Numbered from the stretch's first letter, positions 36,186 through 45,438 are shown. The stretch: 64,000 nt of DNA from Scytolyngbya sp. HA4215-MV1 (GCA_019359045.1 JAHHIA010000001.1:372001-436000); one strand, 5' to 3'. Notes: generated by a model from the letters alone, not told the origin. A program made the numbers and translations.

Positions 36186-36977
36186 TTACACTTGCCCAGG
36201 CGCGACAAACTGTTTCCCACAATCTCGACAGCGATAACATTGCTTTCCCCGACGATACCCATTTTTCGATAACCGCTGCGATCGACAATGGGGACATATC
36301 ATTACTTTCATTACATTTGTCGATCGCTCATCTCCCATATGCGGTTCTAAATAGGACACCAACAACGCCTCAATTTGCTGAGTTAACCGTTGACGATGTG
36401 CCTGATCTGGACTGCGAAGTGCTGCCAGGATAATGGCATTGCTACTATGCACACAAATTTCTGCCAGCAGATTGCATTGTTCCTCCCCAAGAACAGGATT
36501 GCGCTGCTTTAAAATATTTGCCATAAAGTTGATCGCTTCCTGCGTCATACTTTCATCGATCGACTGGAAAATCTCGCGTGCTAGATAAAATTGCACAAAT
36601 ACCACTCGCGACACGGGCTGCTCAAAGAGCTCGGCGATCGTCGTGACCAGGGCATGAATCATCTGGCGCAGGGGGAGTTGCAGAATTCCGGATGCGTTGA
36701 TTTGCTGGTACATCAATTGGACACAATCGGCGTGGCGTAATTCCATCGCTTTGAAAATAGCCGCCTTATCTGGAAAAAACTGGTAAAGAGAACCGATCGC
36801 CGTCCCCGCCTTTGCCGCGATCAGATGGGTTGTTGCCGCGTCATAACCAACCTCATCAAATACCGCTGCCGCCGCATCCAGAATTTTTTCGACTCGTTCC
36901 TTGCCTCGTTGTTGTTTTGGTTGGCGACGCAATTGAATTAACTGTTGGAGACTTGACGAACGTGAATGTTCTGTCAT
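36186..36977 (-). CDS. TetR-family regulator with a C-terminal transposase-type zinc ribbon
   Basis: 263 residues from the ATG at 36977; a longer frame to 37091 overlaps the divergent Rieske gene. Residues 15-65 are a TetR helix-turn-helix (KILDAAAAVFDEVGYDAATT, KAGTAIGSLYQFFPDKAAIF). The ligand-binding region runs to about residue 222 (LVSYLEPHMGDERS). After a short linker the last 36 residues form a four-cysteine ribbon: MICPHCRSQRLSKNGYRRGK, then QCYRCRDCGKQFV. That is the N-terminal pattern of IS1 InsA-like transposases. No transposase catalytic part follows. The fusion suggests capture of an insertion-sequence fragment. It probably represses the divergent Rieske oxygenase gene. Confidence 0.85.
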   Translation of the reverse strand: MTEHSRSSSLQQLIQLRRQPKQQRGKERVEKILDAAAAVFDEVGYDAATTHLIAAKAGTAIGSLYQFFPDKAAIFKAMELRHADCVQLMYQQINASGILQLPLRQMIHALVTTIAELFEQPVSRVVFVQFYLAREIFQSIDESMTQEAINFMANILKQRNPVLGEEQCNLLAEICVHSSNAIILAALRSPDQAHRQRLTQQIEALLVSYLEPHMGDERSTNVMKVMICPHCRSQRLSKNGYRRGKQCYRCRDCGKQFVAPGQV

Positions 36978-37029
36978 ATTTTGAAAACACGACGGATCTC
37001 TCACAATTTTATCTTTAACGGAGAACCCC

Positions 37030-38022
37030 ATGCAGTCCATGCTTCCTGGTGCACCCTGGTTGTTGGCACACAAGTCGATGCTGGGTGTCAATCAACCCCG
37101 AAAAATTTCCTTATATGGCATTGACTATGTAATGTGGAAGGACGCTGCCGGAGCCATTCATGCCTTACCCAATGCCTGCCCCCACATGGGAGCGATGCTT
37201 TCAGAGGGATGGTGCGAAGTGCGTAACGACGGCACTAGTGTAGTGGTTTGCCCATTTCATGCGTTGCCATTTGATGCAGCAGGCTGTACGGTTTTACCTG
37301 GTTCTGGCAAACCAACACGCCCCCAATTGCAGCCTTTAGATCTCATCGTGCAAGGCGATTTCATCTGGTCTTATGGTGGACATGAACCGAAAATCCCCAT
37401 TCCCACCATCCTGAATGAGATTGCCAACACCTACTCCTGGATTGGGCACGCTGCCGATCGCAGTGTCGAGACGGATTTACTGACCATGCTGCTCAATATG
37501 CATGACTACAATCATCAAAACGGTACCCATCGAGAGTTGTTTCGCATTACTGATATTGAGTTTCATCAGTTTATTGATGAAGGGCATCATTCCCATGCGT
37601 TTTATGACATGCCTACTGCTCCCTACCGTTTGATTGAGAAACTGAGAAAACCCGATCTGTTCCTGCTACCCACCACGATCAAAGCCCATCTCGAAAATCA
37701 CTTCCCCTCTCTCGTCATCTTTTATGGGGAAATGCCGTTGGGGAAAGCGGCTCAGTGTCATATTTTTGTACCTGAAGCCGAAAATCAGACTCGGACTTAC
37801 ATCCTGCTTTTTGGTCAAGCCAGGCATCTGGCTTTTAAGGTATTTGGCAACACTTACCTCAAATTCGGTAAAGTTGTCGTGGATCAAGACGCCGATATTC
37901 TGGGCAAAATTTATCCGAATACGCCGCAAAAGATTAAACTCAACAATGAAGTTGGCATGGATTGGGTACGGCGTAACTTTGAAAATTTCCCAGCCGTTGT
38001 AGAACCTCTGCTCTCTAGATAG
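37030..38022 (+). CDS. Rieske-type ring-hydroxylating or demethylating oxygenase
   Basis: 330 residues. Rieske [2Fe-2S] motif with NACPHMGAMLSEGW and then CPFHALPFD at about 48-78. The catalytic mononuclear iron site is suggested by LLNMHDYNHQNGTHRE (D-x2-H-x4-H pattern). It would hydroxylate or demethylate an aromatic or similar substrate using electrons from a reductase that is not encoded nearby. GGAG precedes the ATG. It is divergent from the TetR gene, with 52 bases between starts, so that regulator probably controls it. Confidence 0.87.
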   Translation: MQSMLPGAPWLLAHKSMLGVNQPRKISLYGIDYVMWKDAAGAIHALPNACPHMGAMLSEGWCEVRNDGTSVVVCPFHALPFDAAGCTVLPGSGKPTRPQLQPLDLIVQGDFIWSYGGHEPKIPIPTILNEIANTYSWIGHAADRSVETDLLTMLLNMHDYNHQNGTHRELFRITDIEFHQFIDEGHHSHAFYDMPTAPYRLIEKLRKPDLFLLPTTIKAHLENHFPSLVIFYGEMPLGKAAQCHIFVPEAENQTRTYILLFGQARHLAFKVFGNTYLKFGKVVVDQDADILGKIYPNTPQKIKLNNEVGMDWVRRNFENFPAVVEPLLSR

Positions 38023-38261
38023 GCAACAATTGTCACTTGTGCGCCTGACAGGATACCTCTACTCCTCCACGGCGGCTGCATCCTCAAACGGTCAGATGAT
38101 CTTCAAGCTTCTCACACTAATTTTATTCTCTGATGATGAGCGATGCCCTGATATTCTTCCAGACTTTAAGATGGGGATAGGGGATAGGATAATGCCGATC
38201 GCTTCTTGATTTGCTTTTTCTTTCCCTTTACCCTAACCGAATCCCCACTCTTTGAAAGCTT

Positions 38262-38537
38262 ATGCCCTGCCAACATCTCAATGAATTGACGCTGGAAAAC
38301 CTGATCTCTAAAGCCAACTATCCCGTATTTCGGTGTGAAGAGTGTATTCGGATCAACGATCGCTGGGTGCATCTTCGGATTTGCCAGACCTGTGGCAAGA
38401 TGCTATGTTGCGACTCTTCCAAGAACCAACATGCACGCCGTCATTTTGAAGAAAGTGGACATCCTGTCATTAGTTCAGCAGAATTAGGGGAACAATGGCT
38501 GTGGTGTTTTGCAGATGAGCAACAAAAGCAATATTGA
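38262..38537 (+). CDS. UBP-type zinc-finger protein
   Basis: 91 residues built on the zf-UBP pattern: MPCQHLNEL, RCEECIRINDRWVHLRICQT, CGKMLCCDSSKNQHARRHFE and ESGHPVISS. The histidines and cysteines needed for two or three zinc ions are present. Bacterial copies are stand-alone and of unknown function. No partner gene is evident. Confidence 0.85.
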   Translation: MPCQHLNELTLENLISKANYPVFRCEECIRINDRWVHLRICQTCGKMLCCDSSKNQHARRHFEESGHPVISSAELGEQWLWCFADEQQKQY

Positions 38538-39141
38538 GAGAAGCGGACGCCTTCGGAGAGATTGCTGAGGAGAAACGGGGGAGCAATGACGCCAGCATTG
38601 CAGCCTCTAATTGCCTGATCGGGAGTGCGCAACCGCGATACCCAAACGAGTGGTCAGTAAATTAGTTCTTCAGAAACCATTCATCCAGAATGGCGTACTG
38701 GGAAAATTGTGGGATTGTTGGGTGCTTTGGGAACAGGCAAATTGACCTGGATGCGCACGATGGCGGCGCTATCGGGTGGAATACGGCAACGAGTGGGGTT
38801 TGCCCTTTCATGCCATAATATTTCGCCACATTGGAATTGAATGGACCCATGATGATGAATGATTGAGGCAATTGCTTGTCCTTTCATCGGGTTTATCATG
38901 TGATCGATTGTGCGAGCGATCGTTCACACAACCGCTTTATTTTTGATTGTGCACAATATTTGAGCGGCAATATTCGCAAAGATAACCCTGCAAACACAGT
39001 CTGCGAAGGAATCGTAGTGGACTAGACTTATCTCTGCAATTGCTCAGTTTTATCCTACAATTGCCCTGCAATATCTAGCGTTACTATATTTGATGGATGT
39101 CATGATGACAGGATTCGGTTGAATATCATACAGATAGCACG
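38538..39141. other. spacer with no recognised gene
   Basis: 604 bases. Frames on both strands between 38640 and 38900 are open over 60-70 codons but match nothing I recognise. It could hold a decayed gene. The last 100 bases should contain the esterase promoter. Confidence 0.5.
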
Positions 39142-40134
39142 ATGATGAAACCCAAACGGTTGTTGCTGACTGGCGCAATCTCGTTAACTCTGGTAGCAGG
39201 AGCTGGTTATTGGTACGTATTCATTGCAGATGCGCCTCAACTTGACCCCCCGCAAGTGGAGAAGAATACGGGTTTGACATTTCAGGTTAAAACGTTTACC
39301 AGTCAGGCAATGGGCAAAGTCCGTCGTTATGGAGTCGTACTCCCCCATGACTACGACAAACAGCCCAATCAGCGCTATCCAGTCATCATTCTGTTGCATG
39401 GCGGACATGGCAACGAGCGCGATTTTCAAGACAAAGCCCAATTAACGTCTGTTCTACATGATCTGTACCAACGTGGAAAATTACCGCCTGTGATCGTCAT
39501 TACTCCGGATGGAAACGACAACCGAGGGAGCAGCCCTTTTTGGGATTCAGACTATTACGATGGACCCAATGGCAACATTGGAACATTGATTGGAACGGAG
39601 TTAATTCAGGTGGTGAAATCTCACTATCGCACGTTGAATCAACCGCAATTTTGGGCAATGGGTGGGATCTCTTCGGGTGGATGGGGGGCATTAAACATTG
39701 GGTTGCGTCATCTAGATCAATTTCATCTTTTGTTTAGCCACACCGGTTACTTTACAGACAACAGTGGTGCAGCCAATAGCCCGCAATCGTTTATTCAACA
39801 AATTCCTGCCTCGCAACGCAAATCATTGAGCATTTATTTAGACGCGGGGGAAGATGACCATCGGTATGTCAAAGCGACTCGTCAATTTCATCAAACCTTG
39901 CAGCGGTTGAGGATCTCGAATGAATTTCACCTTTTTCCGGGAGGACATGGCATTGTCGGGAAAAATGTCGGGTGGAATTACTGGCACCAACATCTGGCAA
40001 ACTCGTTGACATTTGTGGGTCAACGGTTCAAATTTTCATTGCAACAAATCCAACGACAAACTATCGAAAAGCCTCAGGAGAGCCGTCATGACAGGGCAAA
40101 TCTTCCCAGCCCCCCCTCAAAAGAGCATCGCTAA
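39142..40134 (+). CDS. exported alpha/beta-hydrolase esterase (esterase D/PHB depolymerase-like)
   Basis: 330 residues. N-terminal signal or anchor helix (RLLLTGAISLTLVAGAGYWY). Hydrolase core: PVIILLHGGHGNERDF with the oxyanion region, nucleophile serine in MGGISSGGWGALNIG, acid residue in YLDAGEDDHRYV and histidine in FHLFPGGHGIVGKNVGWNYW. The substrate is unknown. Its 3' end overlaps the start of the next gene by 47 bases, so the two are likely co-translated. Confidence 0.88.
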   Translation: MMKPKRLLLTGAISLTLVAGAGYWYVFIADAPQLDPPQVEKNTGLTFQVKTFTSQAMGKVRRYGVVLPHDYDKQPNQRYPVIILLHGGHGNERDFQDKAQLTSVLHDLYQRGKLPPVIVITPDGNDNRGSSPFWDSDYYDGPNGNIGTLIGTELIQVVKSHYRTLNQPQFWAMGGISSGGWGALNIGLRHLDQFHLLFSHTGYFTDNSGAANSPQSFIQQIPASQRKSLSIYLDAGEDDHRYVKATRQFHQTLQRLRISNEFHLFPGGHGIVGKNVGWNYWHQHLANSLTFVGQRFKFSLQQIQRQTIEKPQESRHDRANLPSPPSKEHR

Positions 40135-41827
40135 ACTGAGATATCTGAGAAAGCGCATTCGCATTAATTTATGGATGGCGACCTTGCTGACCGCCACGAT
40201 GGGAGTGGTGAATTTACTGTCTGCGGTAACCCCCGGTTTGCCGGCTCGTCGGAATTGGTTAGAGCTTTTTTTCCCATTTTCGATTCGAGCGGGTGGGCAT
40301 TTATTTGCTGCGATCGCAGGTTTTGCACTCTTGCTCCTCTCGATCAACCTATTGAGACGAAAGCGCGTTGCCTGGTGGCTCACCATTGGATTGTTGATTG
40401 TCTCGATTGTGAGTCATTTAATCAAAGGTTTAGATTACGAAGAATGTATTTTAGCAACTCTTTTGCTAGCGCAATTGTTTTTAATGCGGCGAGTATTTAC
40501 GGCTCAATCCGATCGTCCTTCGATCGCGCAAGGGTTGCGAGTATTGATTGGTGCAGTTCTATTTACCCTCGCCTATGGCACCGCAGGATTCTACATTTTG
40601 GATGGGCACTTTAAGGTCGATGGACAGTTGAGCAATTTTGGCTTTGTGCAATCGCTGCTGCAAACATTGGCAATGTTTTTTACGGAAGACAATGCTGGGC
40701 TAGAACCACAAGGGCGGTTCGCGAATTTTTTTGCTGATTCCATCTACATTGTCGGTGCGGTTACGCTCACTTTTGCCTTACTGATGCTGCTGCGTCCCGT
40801 GTTGCTACGCAACGATTCAACAACCCGAGCAAACTATCAGCGCGCCCGACAGATTATTGATCAGCATGGACAGACCTCTCTGGCACGGCTTGCCCTGCTG
40901 AATGACAAAGTCTATTATTTCAGCCCGACCGGGCAGAGCGTGGTGGCATACGTTGCCAAGGGTCGTGCGGCGATCTCCCTTGGCGATCCGATTGGACCTG
41001 CCACTGATCGACAAGAAACTCTGGTCGCATTCTGTGAATTTTGCGATCGCAATGATTGGTTTCCTACCTTCTACGAAGTGCTACCAGAAAACCTGCCTTT
41101 GTACGATGCGTTGGGCTTTCAGCGAGTACAGATTGGCGAAGAAGCCATCGTTGATCTAAAAACGTTTACCTTAAAGGGCAAAGCTAACCAAAACCTGCGA
41201 ACTGCCTGCAATCGCTTGACCAAAACCGGGCATACCGTGCAAGTCTATCAACCGCCGATTAGTGACGAATTGATTCAAAGCCTTAAACCGGTTAGCGATG
41301 AGTGGTTACGTGCTAAGCAAGGAGCGGAAAAGCGCTTTTCGATCGGTTGGTTCGATCGGGACTATTTACGAAATTGTTTCATGGGTGTGGTGTATGACTC
41401 TGGCGGGCGGATTGTCGCCTTTGCAAATTTGTTATCTGGTTACAATCGATTGGAAGTGACGGTTGATTTGATGCGACATCGTCAGGAAATTGAAAAAGGG
41501 ACAATGGATTTTCTCTTTGTCTCGTTGTTTCAATCTCTTCAATCGCTGGGCTATGAAGCGTTTAATTTCAGTCTGTCTCCGCTGGCGGGGGTGGGACAAA
41601 CCCCTGATTCCCAACGGATTGAAAAAGGCTTGAACTATTTCTTTGAACATCTGAATCAGTTTTACAACTTCAAAGGCTTGCATCAGTTCAAAGAGAAGTT
41701 TCAGCCTCGCTGGGAACCTCGATACTTGGTTTATCCCAGCCTGGCTACTTTGCCAGATGTGGCGGTGGGGTTAGTGCGGGCAGATGCGGGCGATCGCCTG
41801 CTGGATTATCTCAAACCTGACACCTGA
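40088..41827 (+). CDS. DUF2156 membrane protein, phosphatidylglycerol lysyltransferase (MprF)-like
   Basis: 579 residues from the ATG at 40088 with AGGAG upstream. An N-terminal half of about seven membrane helices (INLWMATLLTATMGVVNLLS, LFAAIAGFALLLLSINLLRR, WLTIGLLIVSIVSHLI) is followed by a GNAT-like C-terminal domain: SVVAYVAKGRAAISLGDPIG, FYEVLPENLPLYDALGF, KGTMDFLFVSLFQSLQSLGY. MprF-type enzymes transfer aminoacyl groups from tRNA to lipids. The acceptor here is unproven. The tight overlap with the esterase suggests a joint envelope role. Confidence 0.85.
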   Translation: MTGQIFPAPPQKSIAKLRYLRKRIRINLWMATLLTATMGVVNLLSAVTPGLPARRNWLELFFPFSIRAGGHLFAAIAGFALLLLSINLLRRKRVAWWLTIGLLIVSIVSHLIKGLDYEECILATLLLAQLFLMRRVFTAQSDRPSIAQGLRVLIGAVLFTLAYGTAGFYILDGHFKVDGQLSNFGFVQSLLQTLAMFFTEDNAGLEPQGRFANFFADSIYIVGAVTLTFALLMLLRPVLLRNDSTTRANYQRARQIIDQHGQTSLARLALLNDKVYYFSPTGQSVVAYVAKGRAAISLGDPIGPATDRQETLVAFCEFCDRNDWFPTFYEVLPENLPLYDALGFQRVQIGEEAIVDLKTFTLKGKANQNLRTACNRLTKTGHTVQVYQPPISDELIQSLKPVSDEWLRAKQGAEKRFSIGWFDRDYLRNCFMGVVYDSGGRIVAFANLLSGYNRLEVTVDLMRHRQEIEKGTMDFLFVSLFQSLQSLGYEAFNFSLSPLAGVGQTPDSQRIEKGLNYFFEHLNQFYNFKGLHQFKEKFQPRWEPRYLVYPSLATLPDVAVGLVRADAGDRLLDYLKPDT

Positions 41828-41841
41828 TCAGATCACCCCGA

Positions 41842-42492
41842 TTAGATCAGTCCAGCAATAATGTTGATACTCATTGCCAAAATCGCAGTGTTGAAAAAGA
41901 AAGAAAGGACGCCGTGCAAGAGTGCCAGCCTTCTTAAAGCGCGTGAAGAAATGCCGACATCGGAGACCTGGCTGGTCATGCCAATTACAAAAGAGAAGTA
42001 GAGAAAGTCCCAGTAATCAGGTTGACGATCGTCTGGAAATTCCAGCCCTCCAGCAATCTTGTTCGGCTGGTCACCATCCCGGTAATAGCCATAGGCATAA
42101 TGCAACGCAAACACCGTATGCACCACCATCCAGGAACCCACGATCGTGAATGCAGCAATGGCAACATAAAAGACCAGGATAGCGGTGGGCACGCCCTTGC
42201 CATTGCTAAGCATAAAACCGATCGCCAGCAAACTCACACAGGCTGCTGCCGTAATCAGGCTCAAAATTGCCACCCGTCCTTCATCTTGCCGTTGGGCATT
42301 TTGGCGCATTGTTTTGGGAACTGCCCTCAGCATGATCCACCAAGTTAGCGCCAAAAAGCAGATCATCCCAGCATCCCAAATGCAAAGAATTCGTGCAGGT
42401 AAATGTAGCCAGGATGGTAACAAGGTAGAGACGCCTATTCCAACCCCCAGCGAGATCAACAAACGAGTTTGGGCATTCAGCCGTTGTAGCAT
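41842..42492 (-). CDS. DUF1345 membrane protein
   Basis: 216 residues from the ATG at 42492. The longer frame to 42660 overlaps the EamA gene. Five predicted helices, and the family signature HTVFALHYAYGYYRD and PDYWDFLYFSFVIGMTSQVS, VSDVGISSRALRRLALLHGV. Function unknown. It lies 62 bases after the EamA gene on the same strand. Confidence 0.85.
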   Translation of the reverse strand: MLQRLNAQTRLLISLGVGIGVSTLLPSWLHLPARILCIWDAGMICFLALTWWIMLRAVPKTMRQNAQRQDEGRVAILSLITAAACVSLLAIGFMLSNGKGVPTAILVFYVAIAAFTIVGSWMVVHTVFALHYAYGYYRDGDQPNKIAGGLEFPDDRQPDYWDFLYFSFVIGMTSQVSDVGISSRALRRLALLHGVLSFFFNTAILAMSINIIAGLI

Positions 42493-42554
42493 TGAGGGAT
42501 ACCAGTTGAGATTTTTGGCTTGAGTCACACGTTGTCCAATCGGCAGAACCTCGA

Positions 42555-43613
42555 TCAAATGCCTCGAAAGCCCATGTTTGCTTCGATTCCCTGCTCCGCT
42601 GGCACAGAGTTTACGCTGACCATGGCGGCTTGACGAGCAGATTGCTGCTGAATTCCCCATTGGCTAAGCAATAGCCCTAACAGAATGACACTTCCACCAA
42701 TGTATTGGGCATGAGTGGGAACTTCGCCCAGAATAAAATAGGCTGCCAGAATGCCCGCGATCGGGGCAAAAGAACCAATCACCGATGCCGTCGAAACCGA
42801 AGAGGCTCGCAAGCCAGCAATCCAAAACGATTGCCCGACAACCACAATAATGACGCCGTACAGCAGCATCCACTGCCACAGAAACGGGGAAAGGACACCC
42901 ATAAAGTGGCGATGACCATAAATTATCAACGCAATGAAAAAAAAGATAACGGTTCCTAAGCCAGTCCGAACGGTACTGTAGACACCGAGCGGCACTTTCG
43001 CCAGGCGCTTTTTGCCAATGATGGTAGAAACAGCTAACGAGATCGCCCCGATCGCCGCCAGCAACTCGCCTAAACCAAGATGAAATCCGCCCATATGCAT
43101 CAGCGATTCCTGAGCGGGTTGCAAGAGAATGGTCAGGGCAACCCCAATGAAAGCCGCGATCGCTCCCATTACTTCCCAACCATTCACCCGGTCTCGTAAG
43201 AGCCAGATTGAGAGTGCCAGGGTGAGAGGAGGTTCCAATCGACCGACTAAAACGACGTTCGTCACTGGCGTTAACGCCAATGCCTGGAAAATTAAACCGG
43301 GCGCCAATGCACCCGATAAACTGGCAACTATGACTAAACTAATCCATTCTCGTTTGGATAATTGTCTCAATGTTTGCCAGTTCCAATACTGCCTGTAAAT
43401 TATCAACAAAACCAGCAAGGCACAGAGATTGCCGACAAACAAAACATTGCAGAGTGAGATGGGATTTTGCCCCCCCATGAAGTTTTGAGCACCAATTTCT
43501 GTGATTTTGCGGGTGACAGCACTCGAAGTCCCAAAGATTAGCACACCCAACCAGAGATAGGTTTGCCCAGGAATGCGGTTGCTGAATTGGCTCGTTTTTG
43601 TCAATTGCTGCAT
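42555..43613 (-). CDS. EamA/DMT-family transporter
   Basis: 352 residues with ten hydrophobic helices in two EamA repeats (TYLWLGVLIFGTSSAVTRKI ... ALTPVTNVVLVGRLEPPLTL ... LGELLAAIGAISLAVSTIIG ... VIGSFAPIAGILAAYFILGE). This drug/metabolite superfamily exports or imports small metabolites. The substrate cannot be told from sequence. Confidence 0.9.
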   Translation of the reverse strand: MQQLTKTSQFSNRIPGQTYLWLGVLIFGTSSAVTRKITEIGAQNFMGGQNPISLCNVLFVGNLCALLVLLIIYRQYWNWQTLRQLSKREWISLVIVASLSGALAPGLIFQALALTPVTNVVLVGRLEPPLTLALSIWLLRDRVNGWEVMGAIAAFIGVALTILLQPAQESLMHMGGFHLGLGELLAAIGAISLAVSTIIGKKRLAKVPLGVYSTVRTGLGTVIFFFIALIIYGHRHFMGVLSPFLWQWMLLYGVIIVVVGQSFWIAGLRASSVSTASVIGSFAPIAGILAAYFILGEVPTHAQYIGGSVILLGLLLSQWGIQQQSARQAAMVSVNSVPAEQGIEANMGFRGI

Positions 43614-44098
43614 AAAGCTGCATTAAAGAATGCACGTCTGTGCTTTTCAGGATTTAACTGGATCAATAACGCCAAAGATTGCGATTTGATATCTGAATCA
43701 TAAAAACTCTTGAGATTCATCTTACACAAGTCAACTGAGTTCTCCCTAAGAAATTGCTAAAGACTTTATCGAATCACCCATCCACACTTCAAATGCTGAA
43801 AATTGAACAACCCGATATAGCCGGTTTCATTGGCCTGAGCTACCCTCAAACCCATCTACCCATCTACACCCTCTACCAAACTTTGCTTACTCGTCTGAAA
43901 ATTGCTGTAATTCAATCTGACAAAGGCAATCTGAGAAACTGCTGAGTTTAGGCTGAGATCTTTGTCGGGATAAATTCAGGGAATCTCGGCTTTTGTTTCA
44001 GGCAGGCTTCAGTGCGGTCTGAGAAGCTTTACTCAGTGAGCCGATTGGGTTCACCTGCAAAAGACATGTCATTGTTCAATCGTCGTCGGGAGTAACCC
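43614..44098. other. spacer between EamA and secreted-protein genes
   Basis: 485 bases. It holds the promoters of two divergent genes. A 63-codon frame at 43754-43945 has no ribosome site and is not supported. No repeat or hairpin of note. Confidence 0.5.
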
Positions 44099-44476
44099 AT
44101 GAAATTAGCTTCTCTACTTACAGGTATTGCGATGGTCGGATTGGTTACGGTTGGAGATGCATCGCTGAAGGTGATCCATCCTTCAACGACTGGGGTTGCG
44201 ATCGCTGCTGAAGCGAAACAGTCTGGTCCTTCAGTACAAGAGAAAATTGCCCTCATTACCAAGAGCAAAGGTCAGATTGGCAGTGGTGATCAACTGCGTC
44301 GTTTCTTCTACGGTGATTTGGAACCGATCGCTGTTCAGCCTGGTGGTGCAGGGATGGTAGTAAATCTGTACAACAAAGCGAATAATATTACCTTTGCTTA
44401 TTGTGCGACCTATGACGTCGTGGTTGCAGTCAAAAAAGGCAGAGTAACTGCGTTCCCACCCAATGAAGTGAAGTAA
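44099..44476 (+). CDS. small secreted protein of unknown function
   Basis: 125 residues with a signal peptide (MKLASLLTGIAMVGLVTVGD), probably cleaved after the AAEA run near residue 38. The mature part includes KIALITKSKGQIGSGDQLRR, FFYGDLEPIAVQPGGAGMVV and a C-terminal VVVAVKKGRVTAFPP. It is beta-rich with a single cysteine. I do not recognise the family. A large palindrome lies downstream. Confidence 0.65.
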   Translation: MKLASLLTGIAMVGLVTVGDASLKVIHPSTTGVAIAAEAKQSGPSVQEKIALITKSKGQIGSGDQLRRFFYGDLEPIAVQPGGAGMVVNLYNKANNITFAYCATYDVVVAVKKGRVTAFPPNEVK

Positions 44477-44579
44477 AACTTGCTGTTGAGGAGTCAGATG
44501 GGGTCACCAGTATGAAGGCTAAATTCTGATTCCTCCCTCCCTTTTGCCAACACCGTTGCCCGGTAGTGTTTCAAAGTTA

Positions 44580-44630
44580 TGTTGGTATTTTTGCAAGCTT
44601 TGCTCAGCAAAGCTTGCAAAAATACCAACA
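44580..44630. repeat. 51-base perfect palindrome
   Basis: Arms of 25 bases at 44580-44604 and 44606-44630 match perfectly around a single central C. The left arm starts TGTTGGTATTTTTGCAAGC. It sits between two plus-strand genes, 103 bases after the secreted-protein stop. It can form a very stable hairpin and probably terminates transcription, though no T run follows directly. Confidence 0.9.
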
Positions 44631-44673
44631 ACATTTCTAGAACATACCCCATCGCCCTTCAGAGAGGTTCTCC

Positions 44674-45411
44674 ATGGAATTCAGGGATGTGATTTTGTTG
44701 CTGCATCCATTCGTTGCTGTAGTCGTTGTATTTCCATTAATCGGGATAGTAGTCAATCGTGCCCTGCAAACTCGTCAACGTCGATTGCAAACTGCCACGG
44801 AAGGGAAAAGTAAAATTCCTCCAGTTGTGGGGCAAGAGCATGTTCAGCTAGGTCGTTGGTTGACGAGTGCTGTGATTGGAGTGGTTTTATTAGCATTGGC
44901 AAATGATGTGTTTGGCAACATCATCGACAAAAACATGTGGACACAAAATCCATGGAAAGTGATGCTGATCAGCCTCATTTTTGGAGTCACGATCGCATCT
45001 CTTACTTTGCTCTATCAGGCGAAGGCACGACTGTGGCGAGGCGTATTTGCAACGCTTGCAGGTACCAGTCTGGTGGTGCTGGGTTGTCAGGAGGGTGTTT
45101 ATCGCAAAACTGAGCAATGGTATGTCTCTCACTACTATTACGGCATCACAGCGGCACTTTTGATGATTTTTTCGCTTGCCATCTTACGAGAAATTTACCA
45201 GGATAAAACCAACCGCTGGCGCACAGTTCACATTGTGCTGAATTCCATTGCATTGCTCATCTTCATCGGGCAAGGTTTTACGGGAACCCAGGCTCTTTTA
45301 GAGGTGCCTTTGGCCTGGCAAGAGCCTTATATCCAGAAGCTGTACGAGCAACAATGTGACAAAAAGCCCTGCACAGTTCAGGCGTCACCCGCTCCTCAAG
45401 CGACGCCATGA
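44674..45411 (+). CDS. DUF4079 membrane protein
   Basis: 245 residues with about seven membrane helices (ILLLHPFVAVVVVFPLIGIV, LTSAVIGVVLLALANDVFG, VMLISLIFGVTIASLTLLY, YGITAALLMIFSLAILREIY, VHIVLNSIALLIFIGQGFTG). The pattern LHP...FVA and the late GQGFTGTQALLEVPL fit the cyanobacterial and plant DUF4079 family, whose function is unknown. The cysteine-containing tail QQCDKKPCTVQ is unusual. The stop codon lies inside a hairpin. Confidence 0.82.
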   Translation: MEFRDVILLLHPFVAVVVVFPLIGIVVNRALQTRQRRLQTATEGKSKIPPVVGQEHVQLGRWLTSAVIGVVLLALANDVFGNIIDKNMWTQNPWKVMLISLIFGVTIASLTLLYQAKARLWRGVFATLAGTSLVVLGCQEGVYRKTEQWYVSHYYYGITAALLMIFSLAILREIYQDKTNRWRTVHIVLNSIALLIFIGQGFTGTQALLEVPLAWQEPYIQKLYEQQCDKKPCTVQASPAPQATP

Positions 45412-45434
45412 TGGACGTTGCTTGAGGAGCGGGT
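45387..45434 (+). terminator. hairpin spanning the DUF4079 stop codon
   Basis: ACCCGCTCCTCAAGC at 45387-45401 pairs perfectly with GCTTGAGGAGCGGGT at 45420-45434 around an 18-base loop containing the stop codon. A likely terminator or message-stabilising element. Confidence 0.7.
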
Positions 45435-45438
45435 ATCA

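Noticed and set aside
36029-36433. 134-codon plus-strand frame opposite the TetR tail
   Set aside because: A shadow of the TetR-zinc ribbon gene, with no similarity of its own.
43754-43945. 63-codon frame between EamA and secreted-protein genes
   Set aside because: No ribosome site, low-complexity product and no similarity; treated as spacer.
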